Part shown: positions 1 to 11,130 of the stretch, in pieces
Numbering within the stretch: position 1 is the stretch's first letter
How the letters are laid out: each line of letters opens with the position of its first letter
NCBI GenBank assembly: GCA_012845835.1
Contig: JABAKD010000016.1
Location: 444,843 to 508,842 of the forward strand
Length of the DNA: 64,000 nt
Direction: 5' to 3'
Source: Undaria pinnatifida
Lineage: Eukaryota > Sar > Phaeophyceae > Laminariales > Alariaceae
Made by a program: the position numbers and the translations under genes
Notes under the pieces: generated by a model
Told to the model about the DNA's origin: nothing
The model's database searches: none
The model's input: the letters and a program-made list of their open reading frames with translations, nothing else

Positions 1-531
1 AATCAATCCAAACTGTCGTAGAGAACACAACCCAACATACGACAGACAGAAAGTACGGCTGTCACGAGCAAGCGCTACCTACTGTTGACATAATCGATTA
101 TTCAACCCGTCAGGCATCCTGCATCCTACAGTAGTAACCGATTGATCAGTAGAGCTACCATACCACAAGCAAGCACAGTTGCCGGTGGTTGAGGCAAGAG
201 GGGCTGGGGAACAGACACAAGTATTTACCCTGACGGTCCCTCTGCCCAAGCTACTCTGCCCTTTGGTATGATAAAAGGCGAAAAACAAAGTCTTAACCGC
301 GAATAATGCGAACCACAAAGAATGCGAAAAACAACGCCTTGGCCGCAAAGAATAACATGTCATCGCCACGTCAGTCACATACTGCTGCTGTTTGGTTAGC
401 AGTGTCATATATCTCGACGGTACATATGACATATATTCACACAGCAATACTCCACTGCCTGCTGTATTACTCCAGAATGAAGACAACGCACAGATAGAAA
501 ACAGTTTACATGACATGACCTGATTGTTGCC

Positions 532-1446
532 TTAGTCTGGTGCAAACGGTGGGAAGGGTTCTTCGCCTGGGTGTCCGTGCCTCCCATACCCAGCGTCCTC
601 CATCGCAACCAGCCACCTTGTGCCGATTCCAGCCCTGGCCCACACGTCAATGGGTTTAGCAGCCGTCGCTCCCTTGGAGCACGACAGATACCGCTCGAGG
701 TTTAGTTTCGCAACCAAACCGTCGAGCCATCCCTTCTCCTCCGTCTCAAACTCCACCGTAAGTTTGCCTGCATCAACCGCCATGCCTTGTCCCTCCGTCT
801 CAAGCTGCTGCTGCGGCTGCTGCGGCTGCGGCTGTGCAGTGCTCTCACTCCCAGTCTCAAGTAGTGGGATCACGAACTGTGACTTCCAAACAGGGAGTGG
901 TGCCGCCGGAGGTTGCAGGTGCTGGTGCTGCTTCGATGGCAGCTTCAATAGCTTCTCCTGTTTTCCCTCCCTCATCTCTAATTCCACCATATATATGCCC
1001 GCCTCGACTACCATCCCATTTTCCTCCGTCTCGAAGTTCTGCTGCTGCTCCTGCGGCTACTGCTGTCCAGTGCTCTCGCTCCCAGTCCCAATCAGTGAGA
1101 TTACGAGCTATGACTTACACCTGGCCACGCCTGCTTCCCCCTCTTGTATCCGAGTCGGCTGCAAAATGTCTCGCATTTTCTCCAGTCGTAAAGAGAAGCT
1201 GGAGATCTCGAGGAGTACTTGCGAGTACTCGCAAATGATGAGTTTTCTTTCCTCAATCTGACCTTCGATTCGGTACAACTCGTTCCATCCTGTCGAAATC
1301 TGGTCGATGGTCCGAAAACAATAACGGAAACCACCCTCGATTTCTTTCTCGAGTTGGTCCCTTCTTGCGAGCATGTGAAAGAGTCGTGGTGCCGGAAGGT
1401 GAGAGGGAAGGGACGCAGGGGCATCAGCTTCGCTTGGGGACAGCAC
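532..1446 (-). CDS. hypothetical Gln-rich protein with internal duplication, probably two exons
   Basis: Unrecognised. The open frame from about 1446 includes an ATG at 1374 followed by a charged helical stretch (A-R-R-D-Q-L-E-K-E-I-E), then reaches V-A-R-C-K-S and a stop at 1108. The same frame reopens at about 1060 and runs to a stop at 532. A gtaagt at about 1117 and an acceptor ccgcag at about 1050 would remove both in-frame stops as an intron of about 65 bases. The downstream part contains two homologous blocks of about 80 residues sharing G-S-E-S-T, a Gln-rich run and E-T-E-x-x-G-M. In the second block the segment matching the putative intron is coding. The C-terminal end is rich in Gly, Pro and Trp. 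It could instead be a decayed pseudogene. Confidence 0.4.
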
Positions 1447-1569
1447 CGGTTCTTCTTTGTGGATTTCTTATTACTGGCGTTAAGCTATGAAAAGCTCGAG
1501 GAGACAGGAAAGGAGAAGGAGAAGTGAGAGCATGGGGGTGGGGGGAGTTCGCTTCACCCCAGCATTGCT

Positions 1570-1800
1570 GCTGTGCTCTCTTCTGGACCTTTACTTATGG
1601 AAAACACAAGGAACGTTCTCCCAGATGTTCTATATTCCCATGAGCGCCTAACGCGCTTACTTCTATCAATCTTGTTCAGAGGAGGAACGTTCCATATATT
1701 TCCATGAGCGCTTAACGAGAACTATCTTGTCCAGAGGAACGTTCCATTACCGAGAACGCTCTTGCGGTATAAGCTAGCTAGATTCTACGGGTTATCTTCT
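1570..1800. repeat. degenerate tandem repeat with ggaacgtt core
   Basis: Imperfect repeats of about 80 bases with shared pieces: ggaacgttc, cccatgagcgc, ttaacgagaac and tcttgttcagagg. At least three partial copies are visible. No gene is seen from 1450 to about 2450 apart from short random ORFs. Confidence 0.5.
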
Positions 1801-2635
1801 CCACTAAGAATATTCCGTTTAAGACAATATTCCTGTGGTCCAATAGACCATGACTCCGCGGGCTATCTTACCGCATCCATTGCCAGCTGTACTGACACTC
1901 TACTACAAGCAGCTCTTCCAGCTCTTGCATTATGGCCCCCTGAGAGCTCCCCAATCTCTCTGCGAACGCTTTCACGTCCACACCGCTCATTTTGACCTCG
2001 CCCTTTGGCATGGTTCAAATCAGACATCCAGCTTGCTCCCTTTCACATGGAGGGCTCTTTTTGTGCAACACCCTTTGCTTCGAACAGGAATCTACCACGT
2101 ACGGTGCGCGATAATTATCGTGTTTGCTATTCCCTACGAAGCGTAGAGGGCTTAACCATTGCACAATCAGCCGTGGGGTAGTGGGTCAGCAGCAGGTAGA
2201 TAAATGCCCCATGAATATATTATATTATCACGGCTCCATGCAGTGGAGAGAAGAAGACTCACTCGGCAGAAGAAGAACAAGGAGGAGGAGAGGAGGAGAG
2301 TAGAGTCGGCTAAACAGCTCGGGGCATATTCCGTCATCCCGATATCCCGCTACCATGTAGCCAAACTATCACTGGAAACCCCTACTGTACTCAACCGTCA
2401 TCATAGCCATGTCATACCTACGCATACAACCAACACATACCGATGAAATGACAACAACTTGATTCGTTTCAACGCGTGATTTGCGTCGGTACAGTAATTG
2501 TACGTGAGAGGAATGGCGCCCTGATGATATATAACTCACCGCATGCCAAGGAAACCTACTGCATAGGGTACCTCGTACAGCTCAAACGTGGCCCGTTGCC
2601 GTACCACTCAATCTTGGATTTACATCGGAGAGATC

Positions 2636-2760
2636 GCACTCGGTGCCATCTCTCCGATGGGGGTGCGGAAATACAACCAGATCGTGTCTTTCTTGCTTTT
2701 TTGGCGCACCCCGGCTCGATCTCTCCGATGGGTGCCATCTCTCCGATGGGTGCCATCCTC
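2636..2760. repeat. short repeat of the 13-mer atctctccgatgg
   Basis: The 13-mer occurs in four places, twice back to back at about 2725-2755. The flanking 2450-3250 shows no supportable gene. Confidence 0.5.
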
Positions 2761-3263
2761 CGCATGACTATTGCAGTACGGTAGGTAGGGATGCACCGTT
2801 TTGTTTGTGAGGCTCGCTTGATGACCTCTACACATACCTCTCACCCATGAACTGTTTTGGAGAAAACAATCTAGACTACATCTATAACCCCGGGAACAAT
2901 ATCCCATAGCCTAGATGCACAGAACGAAAATTAATGCATGAAATAAATGGCATTTTGTTGATAGTCCAGTGATTTCTGACTTTAGAGACAATTCAGCCAG
3001 AAAAGTTTTTCGCCCATCGGTGCTGTCCGTATCTTGGCAATCAATGCTCATTCCTCGTCCGCCACCTAAATAAGCGGGTTCACTGGCTGCCCTCTTGATA
3101 GCAGGCGGAAGGGTGGGCTAGGCTGGGACGAGAGGCGAAAGGAAATTGAGCGCGCACATGTGTCGAGGGCGAACGAGGAGTACCTTTCGAGGACGGCCCC
3201 TCTCGAGAGACAATAAACAAAAGCCCCCCAATTATAACGCTACGAACAGCTGGACGGACGAAG

Positions 3264-3608
3264 CTAAGGCGAGGAGTCGTGTAGTATCCGTATTTTCTGG
3301 ATTGCTGAACTGTCGAAACAGATAGGTGGAGGCCGTTGTCGCAGCCGTTTCGGAAGCCGCGGTTTGCGGAGAGGATTCCGACAGGCGCAGACGGAGCGGT
3401 GACGGTAGAAGAGGGGCGGTAGACCCCGCGAAGCGTGAAAAGGAGCTTTCAAAAACTGGTTGTGAAGCTGGAGGTCGTCCCAGCCAAACAGAGCACTGAG
3501 GAGTGAATGAGATAACACGGTGAGGGGTTGCTTGTTTCTTTTACTCGCTATAGCATTCCTGCGTGTACTCTCGTACGGTGACCCGTTTGCGAGGTCTTGG
3601 TGATGCAA
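3264..3608 (-). CDS. unassigned open frame, 114 codons, possible exon
   Basis: Open on the minus strand with mixed, non-repetitive composition but no recognised motif and no clear ATG start; the ORF begins at a TTG. Its length is only modestly above chance for this base composition. It may be an exon of the same minus-strand gene cluster as the ORFs at 5.4-7.6 kb, or non-coding. Confidence 0.2.
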   Translation of the reverse strand: MHHQDLANGSPYESTRRNAIASKRNKQPLTVLSHSLLSALFGWDDLQLHNQFLKAPFHASRGLPPLFYRHRSVCACRNPLRKPRLPKRLRQRPPPICFDSSAIQKIRILHDSSP

Positions 3609-4102
3609 ACACCGACGGGTTTAGCCAGTGAGGAGGCATACACAAGTCGTATATAGTTTCCCTTGCCTTTGCGCCCGTTTACCGTGTAGGGGGTGGTTGC
3701 CTGTGATTGTTATCGTAGTGAAGGGGCTTGACGATTGACGGCTGTCTTTGAAGACCAATGCCTCTCCACTCGGTATCACTACAGTAGAGCAGAAACGCGT
3801 TGTTTGGAGGGTTGGCGTTGTAGGGCAAACAACGCCCCCAGCGAAAAAACTCTCCTCGGAATTGCCTTCGCCTTTTCATCGTACTCACCATGGTCGTCTC
3901 GCCGTTGTCTCTCTTATCTCTGACGCAGGGTGAATCGCGCTGCCAGAGTCGGAGGTGATCCTCCGAAAACGATCTGACTTCGTTTGCGTTGTGGCAAGAG
4001 ACGCCGATTCAAGGATGGGTAGAACGGGCGGTACTTACTGTGCGTTTGTGTGTTTGCAAGCGTAGACGTCGTGAACGAGGAAGTTGTGTCGATGAGAGGG
4101 CG

Positions 4103-4320
4103 GAAGGAGGAGAGAGGGATCACATAAAATCGGATTTTAGCGCAGCTTGCATCATTAAAGCGCTTACTTGCGTTGCAAACCCTCGGATACAGGGGCTGTC
4201 ACCATGCTGCGAAGAAGGAGAGAGGGATCACAAAAGATCGGTTTATAGTGCAGCTTGCATCATTAAAGCGCTTACTTGCGTTGCAAACCCTCGGATACGG
4301 GGGCTGTCACCATGCTGCGA
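4103..4320. repeat. two-copy direct repeat, period about 109 bases
   Basis: The block from gaagg-aggagagaggg to accatgctgcga is present twice with few differences, including shared tcattaaagcgcttacttgc and ccctcggatac. Such high identity indicates a recent tandem duplication. Confidence 0.85.
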
Positions 4321-4547
4321 CCGTGGGGTGCTCACACGTTCAACTTTGATTCCACCCAGTCAAAAGACAGCATACGTGGGAAAGGATACGGGGGAAAGGA
4401 GATGCAGTGCAATCGGGGAACGAAACGGGTTGGTGACAATCGTCGTATTTTTGCTGAGGCCGTGTTTGTTGCTTTTGACCTCGTGACGGGCGGTGTCGGT
4501 GCAATAGCGGCGCTTCGAAGCGGGCTTAGTCTTGCGCGCTCTCCGCG

Positions 4548-4844
4548 ATGGCAGCTTGGGAGAAACATTGCGTCGAGCATATTGGTATGGATTTTCCAAG
4601 CAATAGAAGCGAGTTTGCGTTGATGTTTTGTCAGATGGAAACGGTGGGCTCTATCGATGACGTCCCATGCCGTTATCTGCCAGGACGAGACATTCGTGTG
4701 TTTGCTCAGGCCAGGCTCACGCAGAGCGAAGATGTGCGATTAGATTACATGTATATCAATCTCTTAGCTCTCTTCGATTTCAGAGCAAAGCTCAATTATT
4801 TCAAGGAAATGCGCGCAGCCTTAGACGACAAGTCCTCCCATTGA
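4548..4844 (+). CDS. hypothetical small protein, 98 residues
   Basis: The ATG at 4548 sits in a favourable context (G at -3 and +4) and opens a 98-residue frame with balanced composition: M-A-A-W-E-K-H-C-V-E-H-I-G, internal D-V-P-C-R-Y-L-P-G-R-D-I, and an acidic and aromatic helical C-terminus. No family is recognised and no signal peptide or membrane segment is visible. The upstream overlapping plus-strand frame is also open, so the true start may be an exon junction further 5'. Confidence 0.35.
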   Translation: MAAWEKHCVEHIGMDFPSNRSEFALMFCQMETVGSIDDVPCRYLPGRDIRVFAQARLTQSEDVRLDYMYINLLALFDFRAKLNYFKEMRAALDDKSSH

Positions 4845-5404
4845 CCGGTCTACTATAAGCACCCACTTCAAGGAAACGATCAGCAGGAAATATACTGTAC
4901 GAAAATGTTACGTCTAGATACTGCATACAATATCTTCTATGGTGTTGCGAACGTTTCGCTATCGCGAGACCCGAAGGAATGAAACTGCAGCGGCCGAAAC
5001 CACCATTCCTTACCGCGCAACATAACTTCCCTCCAAACATTTTCCAGCTTCATCCGCGCACTAGACTAAAGTCTTATCCCTGGTATTCACAGTCTTGCAA
5101 CGGATTTTTCTCGTCGACGGGGGCAGACTCGGTCGGTGATGGCTCAAGCGAACTTGAGAAACAAGCCCATGTCAGTATCATATCGATACCGTCGACCACC
5201 ACCGACCACCACCGACCTGTACACCACACTGCACCTCCTTCCTTTTTCCTACTACAGCACCCTACTACTACAGCACCCGAAGAATGATGCAGCAGCTCCA
5301 CCCTTGCCCCTACTCCTTGGACAACTCAAACAAACAAAGGAAGAAATGGCTTGTGACACCACCGCTACCGGTACCCTGAGACCACCCTCATCTCCAACAG
5401 CTCA

Positions 5405-5837
5405 GCTAGTGGCCTGGTCGGTTTACCCTGTACCAATTGAACTCCTCCTCTTTGCCCTGGACACCCTCCCAGTCGGTCGTGACATCTTCAAGCGTCTGCC
5501 ACGTTGGGCGTGCCGCGCCTGCGGCGACCCCGGGCACAACTGTCGAAGTCGCAGGTGCAGCCGGTTGAGCCGTCGCTGAGAAGGGGGTGGCAGTCACCGT
5601 GGCCTTCTTCGAGGCCTCCTCGTGAAGGCGTTGGAGCGACTTTTTCACGCTGCTTGACTGGCGCTTTGCCTTGCGCCTTCTCTTTCCAGCAAAAAACGCT
5701 TCCTGCGTGTTGACCGGAACGGAGAAACCACGTTTATTGGAAGACGGGCTTGCAGCACGGGTCATCGTCGCTCGAGATGCATCTATACAAGAAAAGCGTT
5801 GGCTAGATGCTTGTGGTTCGCTTCGAATTTGCTGCAC
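5405..5837 (-). CDS. hypothetical basic/Ala-rich exon
   Basis: Open for 143 codons after an in-frame TAG, so the exon must start near 5840. A Lys/Arg cluster (K-R-R-R-K-A-K-R-Q) is followed by a helical stretch, an Ala/Pro/Thr-rich linker, then P-T-W-Q-T-L-E-D-V-T-T-D-W. A gtaaac at about 5427 could be a donor. The basic cluster would suit a nuclear protein, but the function is unknown. It may be downstream of the ORF at 6.1-6.6 kb in one gene. Confidence 0.35.
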
Positions 5838-6085
5838 CAGCTACAGTTACTGATGTAGCGCATTGGATTCGAAATCTGAAACATGAGCAATCGCTGATCG
5901 ATCTGATGTTGGAACGGGTGTCTGCTGTAACACGAGCTACCACACTAAACAGACGCAGGGAGGCATCTAACAGCCATGCATTCATTTTGTTACGTGTCTA
6001 GTACGTAACTCTGCAAGGCACAGGTCTCGAGCTACTGAACATTTCCATCCTGCATTCTTGGCAGTTTTGAACGAAGAAACAGCGT

Positions 6086-6561
6086 TCAGGCTCCTCTTAC
6101 CGTACTGCTGGTGTCGCTAGCAGTGTTTTCGGTTGCTGTGATTTTGTTGTTGCTGCTGGTGTCGCCAGTAATATTTCCCACACCATCGCTTTTGTCTTCG
6201 GTGCTCAATGGTGACGTTGACACCTTCGTCGATGCCTGGCCTCTCCAAAATTCCTGCCAAACCTTCGCCACGCTCGCCTGAAAGTCGCCAAGAAAGCAGC
6301 ACTTGGGTTGTTTGGGGTTGGTGCTACCGGGGGGGGTGGCACTGAACAATGTTGAGGACGGGTCTGTGCGTGAACCTGTACTGGTTGACGACGTACTGCT
6401 TGTAGCATGAAGACATGACGACATTGTGTGTACATGAGGGTAAACCTTAGAAGCTGATGCTTCCGACAATTGTCGCATCGCGCTACGATTCCATCGCCAT
6501 CTGCACACACCAGAACAGTATGGGCACTGACAGTTAGTTCTGCAAGCGCAAGGCTTGGCAC
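6086..6561 (-). CDS. hypothetical exon with zinc-ribbon-like C-x-x-C, possible frame change
   Basis: Two overlapping minus-strand frames are open. After an acceptor-like cctcag at about 6572, one frame reads L-T-V-S-A-H-T-V-L-V-C-A-D-G-D-G and then R-C-D-N-C-R-K, resembling a small Cys motif, and runs to 6205. The other is more plausible downstream (F-L-G-D-F-Q-A-S-V-A-K-V-W-Q-E-F-W) and ends at a good donor, gtaagagg, near 6102. The switch lies around a run of eight C/G at 6330-6340. Either a frameshift has occurred or a small intron is missed. Confidence 0.35.
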
Positions 6562-6975
6562 AAAAGGAAGTTCTGAGGTGTGCTAACATGCCGGGTATAT
6601 AATGTTGCACTATACATGAGTGACGGGCTGCTACACACTGGTCAGAGGGGGTCGGCTATCTTTGACTCACCGACATGGCGCTCCCCTGCTCCGCCGCGTA
6701 CCGCAGAATGCCGGCTATCACCATCGCTCGGCGATGAACGAACTCGCCGACTGCTGAGCATATGTCCATCTGCGGGGTCGCGCCGTCCAGATGGCGGATT
6801 TGAGGATTGTTGATATTCCAGAAATGTGATACAAAGTAGTAGATAATAGAGTTAGGCCTGTGTCCTACATGTACAAGAAAGCTAGATGACGTAGACTACT
6901 ACGGCAGTACGACTTGTATAGTAGAGAGCCACTCCTGAGAAGGTTGCCCGCATGAATCCTCCATCTCACCGCGCT

Positions 6976-7029
6976 GCTGTTGGCGTGGGAGAGTATGTGT
7001 GATACGAAAGGGCCGATGCTGTCGGCCAT
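6976..7029 (-). CDS. possible initial exon (Met start with donor)
   Basis: ATG in a strong context (accATGG) opens M-A-D-S-I-G-P-F-V-S-H-I-L-S-H and reaches a gtgaga donor at about 6980. Its phase does not match the acceptor near 6572 simply, so linkage to the neighbouring ORF is unproven. Confidence 0.2.
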
Positions 7030-7155
7030 GGTCGCTTCCCGGCTCTGACAAAGGACCAGCTGCCTAGAGGTGCGCCGCCGTCGACGGTTCGAGGCAGAAT
7101 CTTGCACCACGAGCGAAGATCGAGGTCATCCGATGTCGACGAAGACCCCGTTAGC

Positions 7156-7575
7156 TTAGCCACGACCGGCTCGCAGCGGCTGGTTATGGTTCGCCAGCGA
7201 GACGAAGGGGTTGTCGGGGGTGGTGCCGGAAGTTTGTCCCGCAGGCGGGTATGGTTGGTGATCGGAGCTGATGTCTGATTCCACGAAGTGGACTCTAGCT
7301 CCTAAAAGCGTCGCCCAACAACAGTATACGGGGATACTCGTTGAACAAGGTAACTCCTGACTGGGAAGGGGACTAGTGCCGCGTGATGAAAAGTCGTAGG
7401 CGCCACGCGCACTAGGCTGTCGGTGCAGTTCAGTCACAAGATGGAGGAGGAGAGGTTGGCCAGGTACAATGGTGTTATCGGTGGGCAACGGATTGCGACG
7501 CAAAACGCCAAAAAAAAATATCACCAGGTATGAAACATGAAACGGAAAAATCAATAACACGACCCGAGACTCCAA
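7156..7575 (-). CDS. unassigned open frame, 139 codons
   Basis: A long minus-strand frame of mixed composition, including P-L-P-T-D-N-T-I-V-P-G-Q-P and F-V-E-S-D-I-S-S-D-H-Q-P-Y-P. No motif is recognised and no convincing ATG. It may be an exon or a transposon remnant. Confidence 0.25.
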   Translation of the reverse strand: MESRVVLLIFPFHVSYLVIFFFGVLRRNPLPTDNTIVPGQPLLLHLVTELHRQPSARGAYDFSSRGTSPLPSQELPCSTSIPVYCCWATLLGARVHFVESDISSDHQPYPPAGQTSGTTPDNPFVSLANHNQPLRAGRG

Positions 7576-7654
7576 TTTCGCCGCATTTTTAGATGACGAT
7601 TCAATAAATGTGCCCCCGGGGGCACTTTAGTTAGCGGCGCCCCCGAAGTTGCTT

Positions 7655-8255
7655 TAGCCTAATGCACCCCCGAAAGTATCCATCGGCCGTAGGATCCTGA
7701 CCTGCCCGAGGATTGTTTTCGGCACCTACTGCTGCGGTGGGGGCAGTACAGTAGTAGTTCCGTCGATCATCGCTCCCCCGCTCGATATGCAATCGAGGTT
7801 GTGTATCGAAAACCTTGATATATCAGAGCAAATGTTGGAGGTGTATTAGGCTAATGTGCCCCCGAAAACAGAAAACATAAAGCATGCTACCACGAGCGAT
7901 GGCGGCGACCGTAGGATTCCAGACTAACCTGGTGGTTGTGTCTACGGCACCTATCTATGGTGGTGGTCGTGGGTATGCACTAATCCCGTCGGTCACCACT
8001 CCCCCCCTCGATATTATACAGCTCTTAATTGTGATAGTGATCCCAGTAATCTTGATATCCCAGGGCATGTTTTGGAGGCACGTTAGGCTAATGCGCCAAA
8101 AGAAAACATGAAACGTGCCACCACGCGCGATGACGGCGACCGTAGGATATCTTCTCTGCCTGGGGGTTGTCTACGGCATCTGATGTTGCGGTGAGGGCAG
8201 TAGTTGCGTCGATCAGCTCCTCGCTCGACATACAGGCGTGAAAGTATTCTGAACA
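7655..8255. repeat. three tandem copies, about 210-240 bases each
   Basis: Each copy contains ggcgaccgtaggat, a t-ctacggcacc-t block, ggtggggcagt or equivalent, cgtcgatca and ctcgat, and the junctions carry taggctaatg-gccccc. The copies differ by indels and substitutions. From 8260 to 8530 nothing else is seen. Confidence 0.75.
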
Positions 8256-8534
8256 TTAAATAATATATCTACAGTAGGATGCCCTCTTTTTAACTTTAAA
8301 CGACTTTTTTTGTTTTGTATTTTATTAATAGCTTTTCCGTCGCCTATCTATCTCACTCCTATTTCGTGAGCTGTCTGTCACGCTGCCCCCAGTGCTGTTT
8401 GTATACGTAGAGCCCAAAGTCTGTCACACTGCCGCTGATGTTGTATATTTCATCATATGATACCACGCATACATGAGCATAGCAGTATGAGTATGACTAC
8501 GATCGTCTCGAGGTTCGTTGGGGCGGAGGACGCG

Positions 8535-8766
8535 TGCGGTACGATAGAAGTATACCTTTTTTGGGCTATTTTGTTCTTGAATGACGGTCCTCCTCAACCC
8601 CAAATCGTCTGAGATGAGCCATTTTTGTATGCATGATTCTCGTTGCGTACCTAGTCCACTATTTTTGTCCGAATCAGTTTTTGCGTTAAGAAGGAGATTC
8701 CTTAAGCTCCCAAAGTGAGGGGTAGTATTAAGAAAAAAAAGTGGTGCACCTCTATTGTAGCACGCA
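8535..8766 (+). mobile_element. MITE family 2, copy a
   Basis: Begins tacgatagaagtataccttttttgg and ends in the inverse, gtggtgcacctctattgtagcacg, with internal tgaatgacgg and cttaagctccca shared by six other copies. No coding capacity. Confidence 0.8.
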
Positions 8767-8871
8767 CATCGGAGTCGACAGCTCGTCGAACGAACGACAC
8801 AGGCATATCCGTGTAATGCGTGTGCGAACGACGGGCGTGAATGACACCGAGCGAAAGGGCGCCTCACGTAC

Positions 8872-9672
8872 GTACCATGGCATCACCATGGTATTGCCAT
8901 GGCATGGTGATGCATGGCCATGGATAGCCATGGCATGACCATGAACGACCACGGATAGCCATGGACGATGATGGCACGGCCATGGCACTGCCACACGATG
9001 ATGGCTTTGTCATGGCATGACCATGCACGGTCATGACATTGCTACGGATGGCCATGGTATAGCAATGGACGACCATGGCACTGACGCGCATGACCATGGC
9101 ATCGCTATGGCATTGCCATAGCATGACCATGGCTGCCCGTGGCATTGCCACGGTTGACCATGGCACGACTATGGATGACCATGGCACCGCCATGGATGAC
9201 CATGGCACTGCCACGTATGGCCATGGCATTGCCAAGGATGATCATGACCTTACCATGGCATGACCACCGTCAGGCGTGGCATGGACATAGATGACCAAGG
9301 TATGACCATGGTTATGCGTTGCATGGTCATGGCTAACCATGGCATTACCATGGTATGACCACATGAATGACCGTGGATGACCATAGCATTGCCACGGATG
9401 ACCATGGCAATGCCACGCATGACCATGGCATCACCATGGCATGACTTTAGATGACCGCACCACCATGGATAACCATGGCCATGCCATGGATGACCATAGC
9501 AATGATCATGGATGACCATGGACGACCAAGGCATTGCGATGGGATTGCCATGGAATGACTATGCACGATCATGGCATGACCATGCATGAGCATGGATCAC
9601 CATGGCATGACTACGGATAACCACGGCATAACCATGCATATCATTATGGCATTGCCACGGATGACCATGTGT
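8872..9672. repeat. CCATGG palindromic minisatellite, block 1
   Basis: Degenerate units built from gaccatggca, ttgccatgg and atggatgacc, giving dozens of NcoI-like palindromes. The unit is nearly self-complementary, so open frames rich in M-V-M-P-W and G-H-A-M appear on both strands and are not genes. Confidence 0.9.
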
Positions 9673-10625
9673 TACAGCAGCGTAGTGCCCTCTCTGGTAC
9701 CTATCAACCCCTGTCTCACCTTGATATAGCCGGGCATTCGAACGTAGAGCTCATGCGGTGGCTTGTAGCGATGAAATGGTCGATATGACCACAAAATACC
9801 GCAGTATTAGCGTTGCCAGAACGGGTGCACACGGTTTAGGGGCAGGTAGGTTGTGAGTGGGACAAGAACAACCTACACGTGTAATGACACGGTGTTGAGA
9901 CACACTTGGTGGTTTGTACAAGTGTTGTTTTAACCTTGATCTCTTTGCATCGGTCGGAGCTATCAGCTGCGAGGAGGTTGGAGTGGAAGCCCTGCAAGGG
10001 GTTTCCCAGAAAGGCTTCCTCCGCCGGGGACATCCGTACTTTTTCCTACATCGATACAGTGAAAAGTCAACCCGACGGCTAAATCTCCACTCTACACGGT
10101 GCACCCTCCTCGTAATACTGGCCCGGTCAGCTATCATCACGTATCTCAGAATAACCCTGGTGCCCTGCGCCCTGGAGTTCGTATCGCTGCAACACCCCCC
10201 CTGCCCGGCGCATAACTATCGTCGGCACAAAGCGGGCGTCCCGGCCACAGCCCGGTTACAGCGTGAACACCTTACTCCTCCCTTTGCCGCCGCTTGCCTG
10301 GCGTTACCCCCTCATCTTCCAGCGCGACGCTTGGCTAGCGTCGGCGCCGGGAAGGTATCGGGCATCGCCTCCAGTGTTTTTGCGGCGACTAAACTCCGGG
10401 TGCATTCCTCCATCCCCAAACCTGACCCGCCGCTTCAGCGACTGGTTCCCGTAAATGCCGGTAGACCGGCGATCTTTTAACTTGCCTTCCCTTTCAGGAC
10501 ACAGCAGGTGCGCTCTATCTCCGTAGACGGACAAACTTAAAACTTCTCCCGCCTTCCAGGAAACAGTAGACGCTGCAAGTACTAGTGTGCAGCCCTCCCA
10601 GCGCTCTGGAGTTTGTAGCGCTGCA
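9673..10625. other. unique spacer between minisatellite blocks
   Basis: No gene is recognised. Both strands carry medium ORFs (plus 9914-10480, minus 9751-10140) without motifs. A 26-base near-repeat (ctggagtt-gta-cgctgcaacac) occurs at about 10168 and 10605, enclosing about 435 bases, which may mark a duplicated or inserted segment. Confidence 0.4.
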
Positions 10626-10627
10626 AC

Positions 10628-11086
10628 ACATGGCGATGACCATGGCTGACCATGGTTGACCATGGCACCGCCACGCATGACCATGACGATGACCATGGCT
10701 GACCATGGTACTGCCACGCATGACGATGACACGGCCACGGATGACGAAGGCAATTTCCATGGCTGACCATGGATGGCCATGGCTCAGCCCCGCATGGCCA
10801 CCGACGACCATGGCACAGCCACTCATGACCATGGCTGTCCATAGCATTGCCACGGATGCCCATGGCTATGACCATAACCATGTATGACCATGGTGATGAC
10901 CATGGCTGTCCATAGCATTGCCGCGGATGACTATGGCCATGACCACGGGTGACCATGAATGACCATGGCGTTGTTATGGCGTTGCCACGGCATGACTATG
11001 CATTACCAAGGCATTGCCACGGCATTGTCATGACATGACCATGGCATGACTATGGATGACCACGGCATGGCCATGGACAATTTTGA
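10628..11086. repeat. CCATGG palindromic minisatellite, block 2
   Basis: Same degenerate unit family as the 8.9 kb block (ctgaccatgg, gccacggatgac). It shares no gene content. Confidence 0.9.
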
Positions 11087-11095
11087 CAGCGTCTC

Positions 11096-11130
11096 GGGGG
11101 TCACTTGTGTCACTCGTGCAAGTGACCCCC
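11096..11130. repeat. hairpin gggggtcactt / aagtgaccccc
   Basis: Eleven-base complementary arms flank an inner cactcg-containing loop. It belongs to the cactcg/cgagtg palindrome series seen elsewhere, and atgaatccgc-atggaatgg follows at about 11186 as in two other copies. Confidence 0.6.

Noticed and set aside
5504-5579. Zinc-knuckle-like C-R-A-C-G-D-P-G-H-N-C on the plus strand
   Set aside because: Spacing does not match C-x2-C-x4-H-x4-C, and the opposite strand has a longer, more plausible frame.
8864-9534. Frames rich in M-A-M-P-W and H-G-H-A-M that look like repeat proteins
   Set aside because: The palindromic CCATGG unit lacks stops in most frames on both strands and shows no codon bias.
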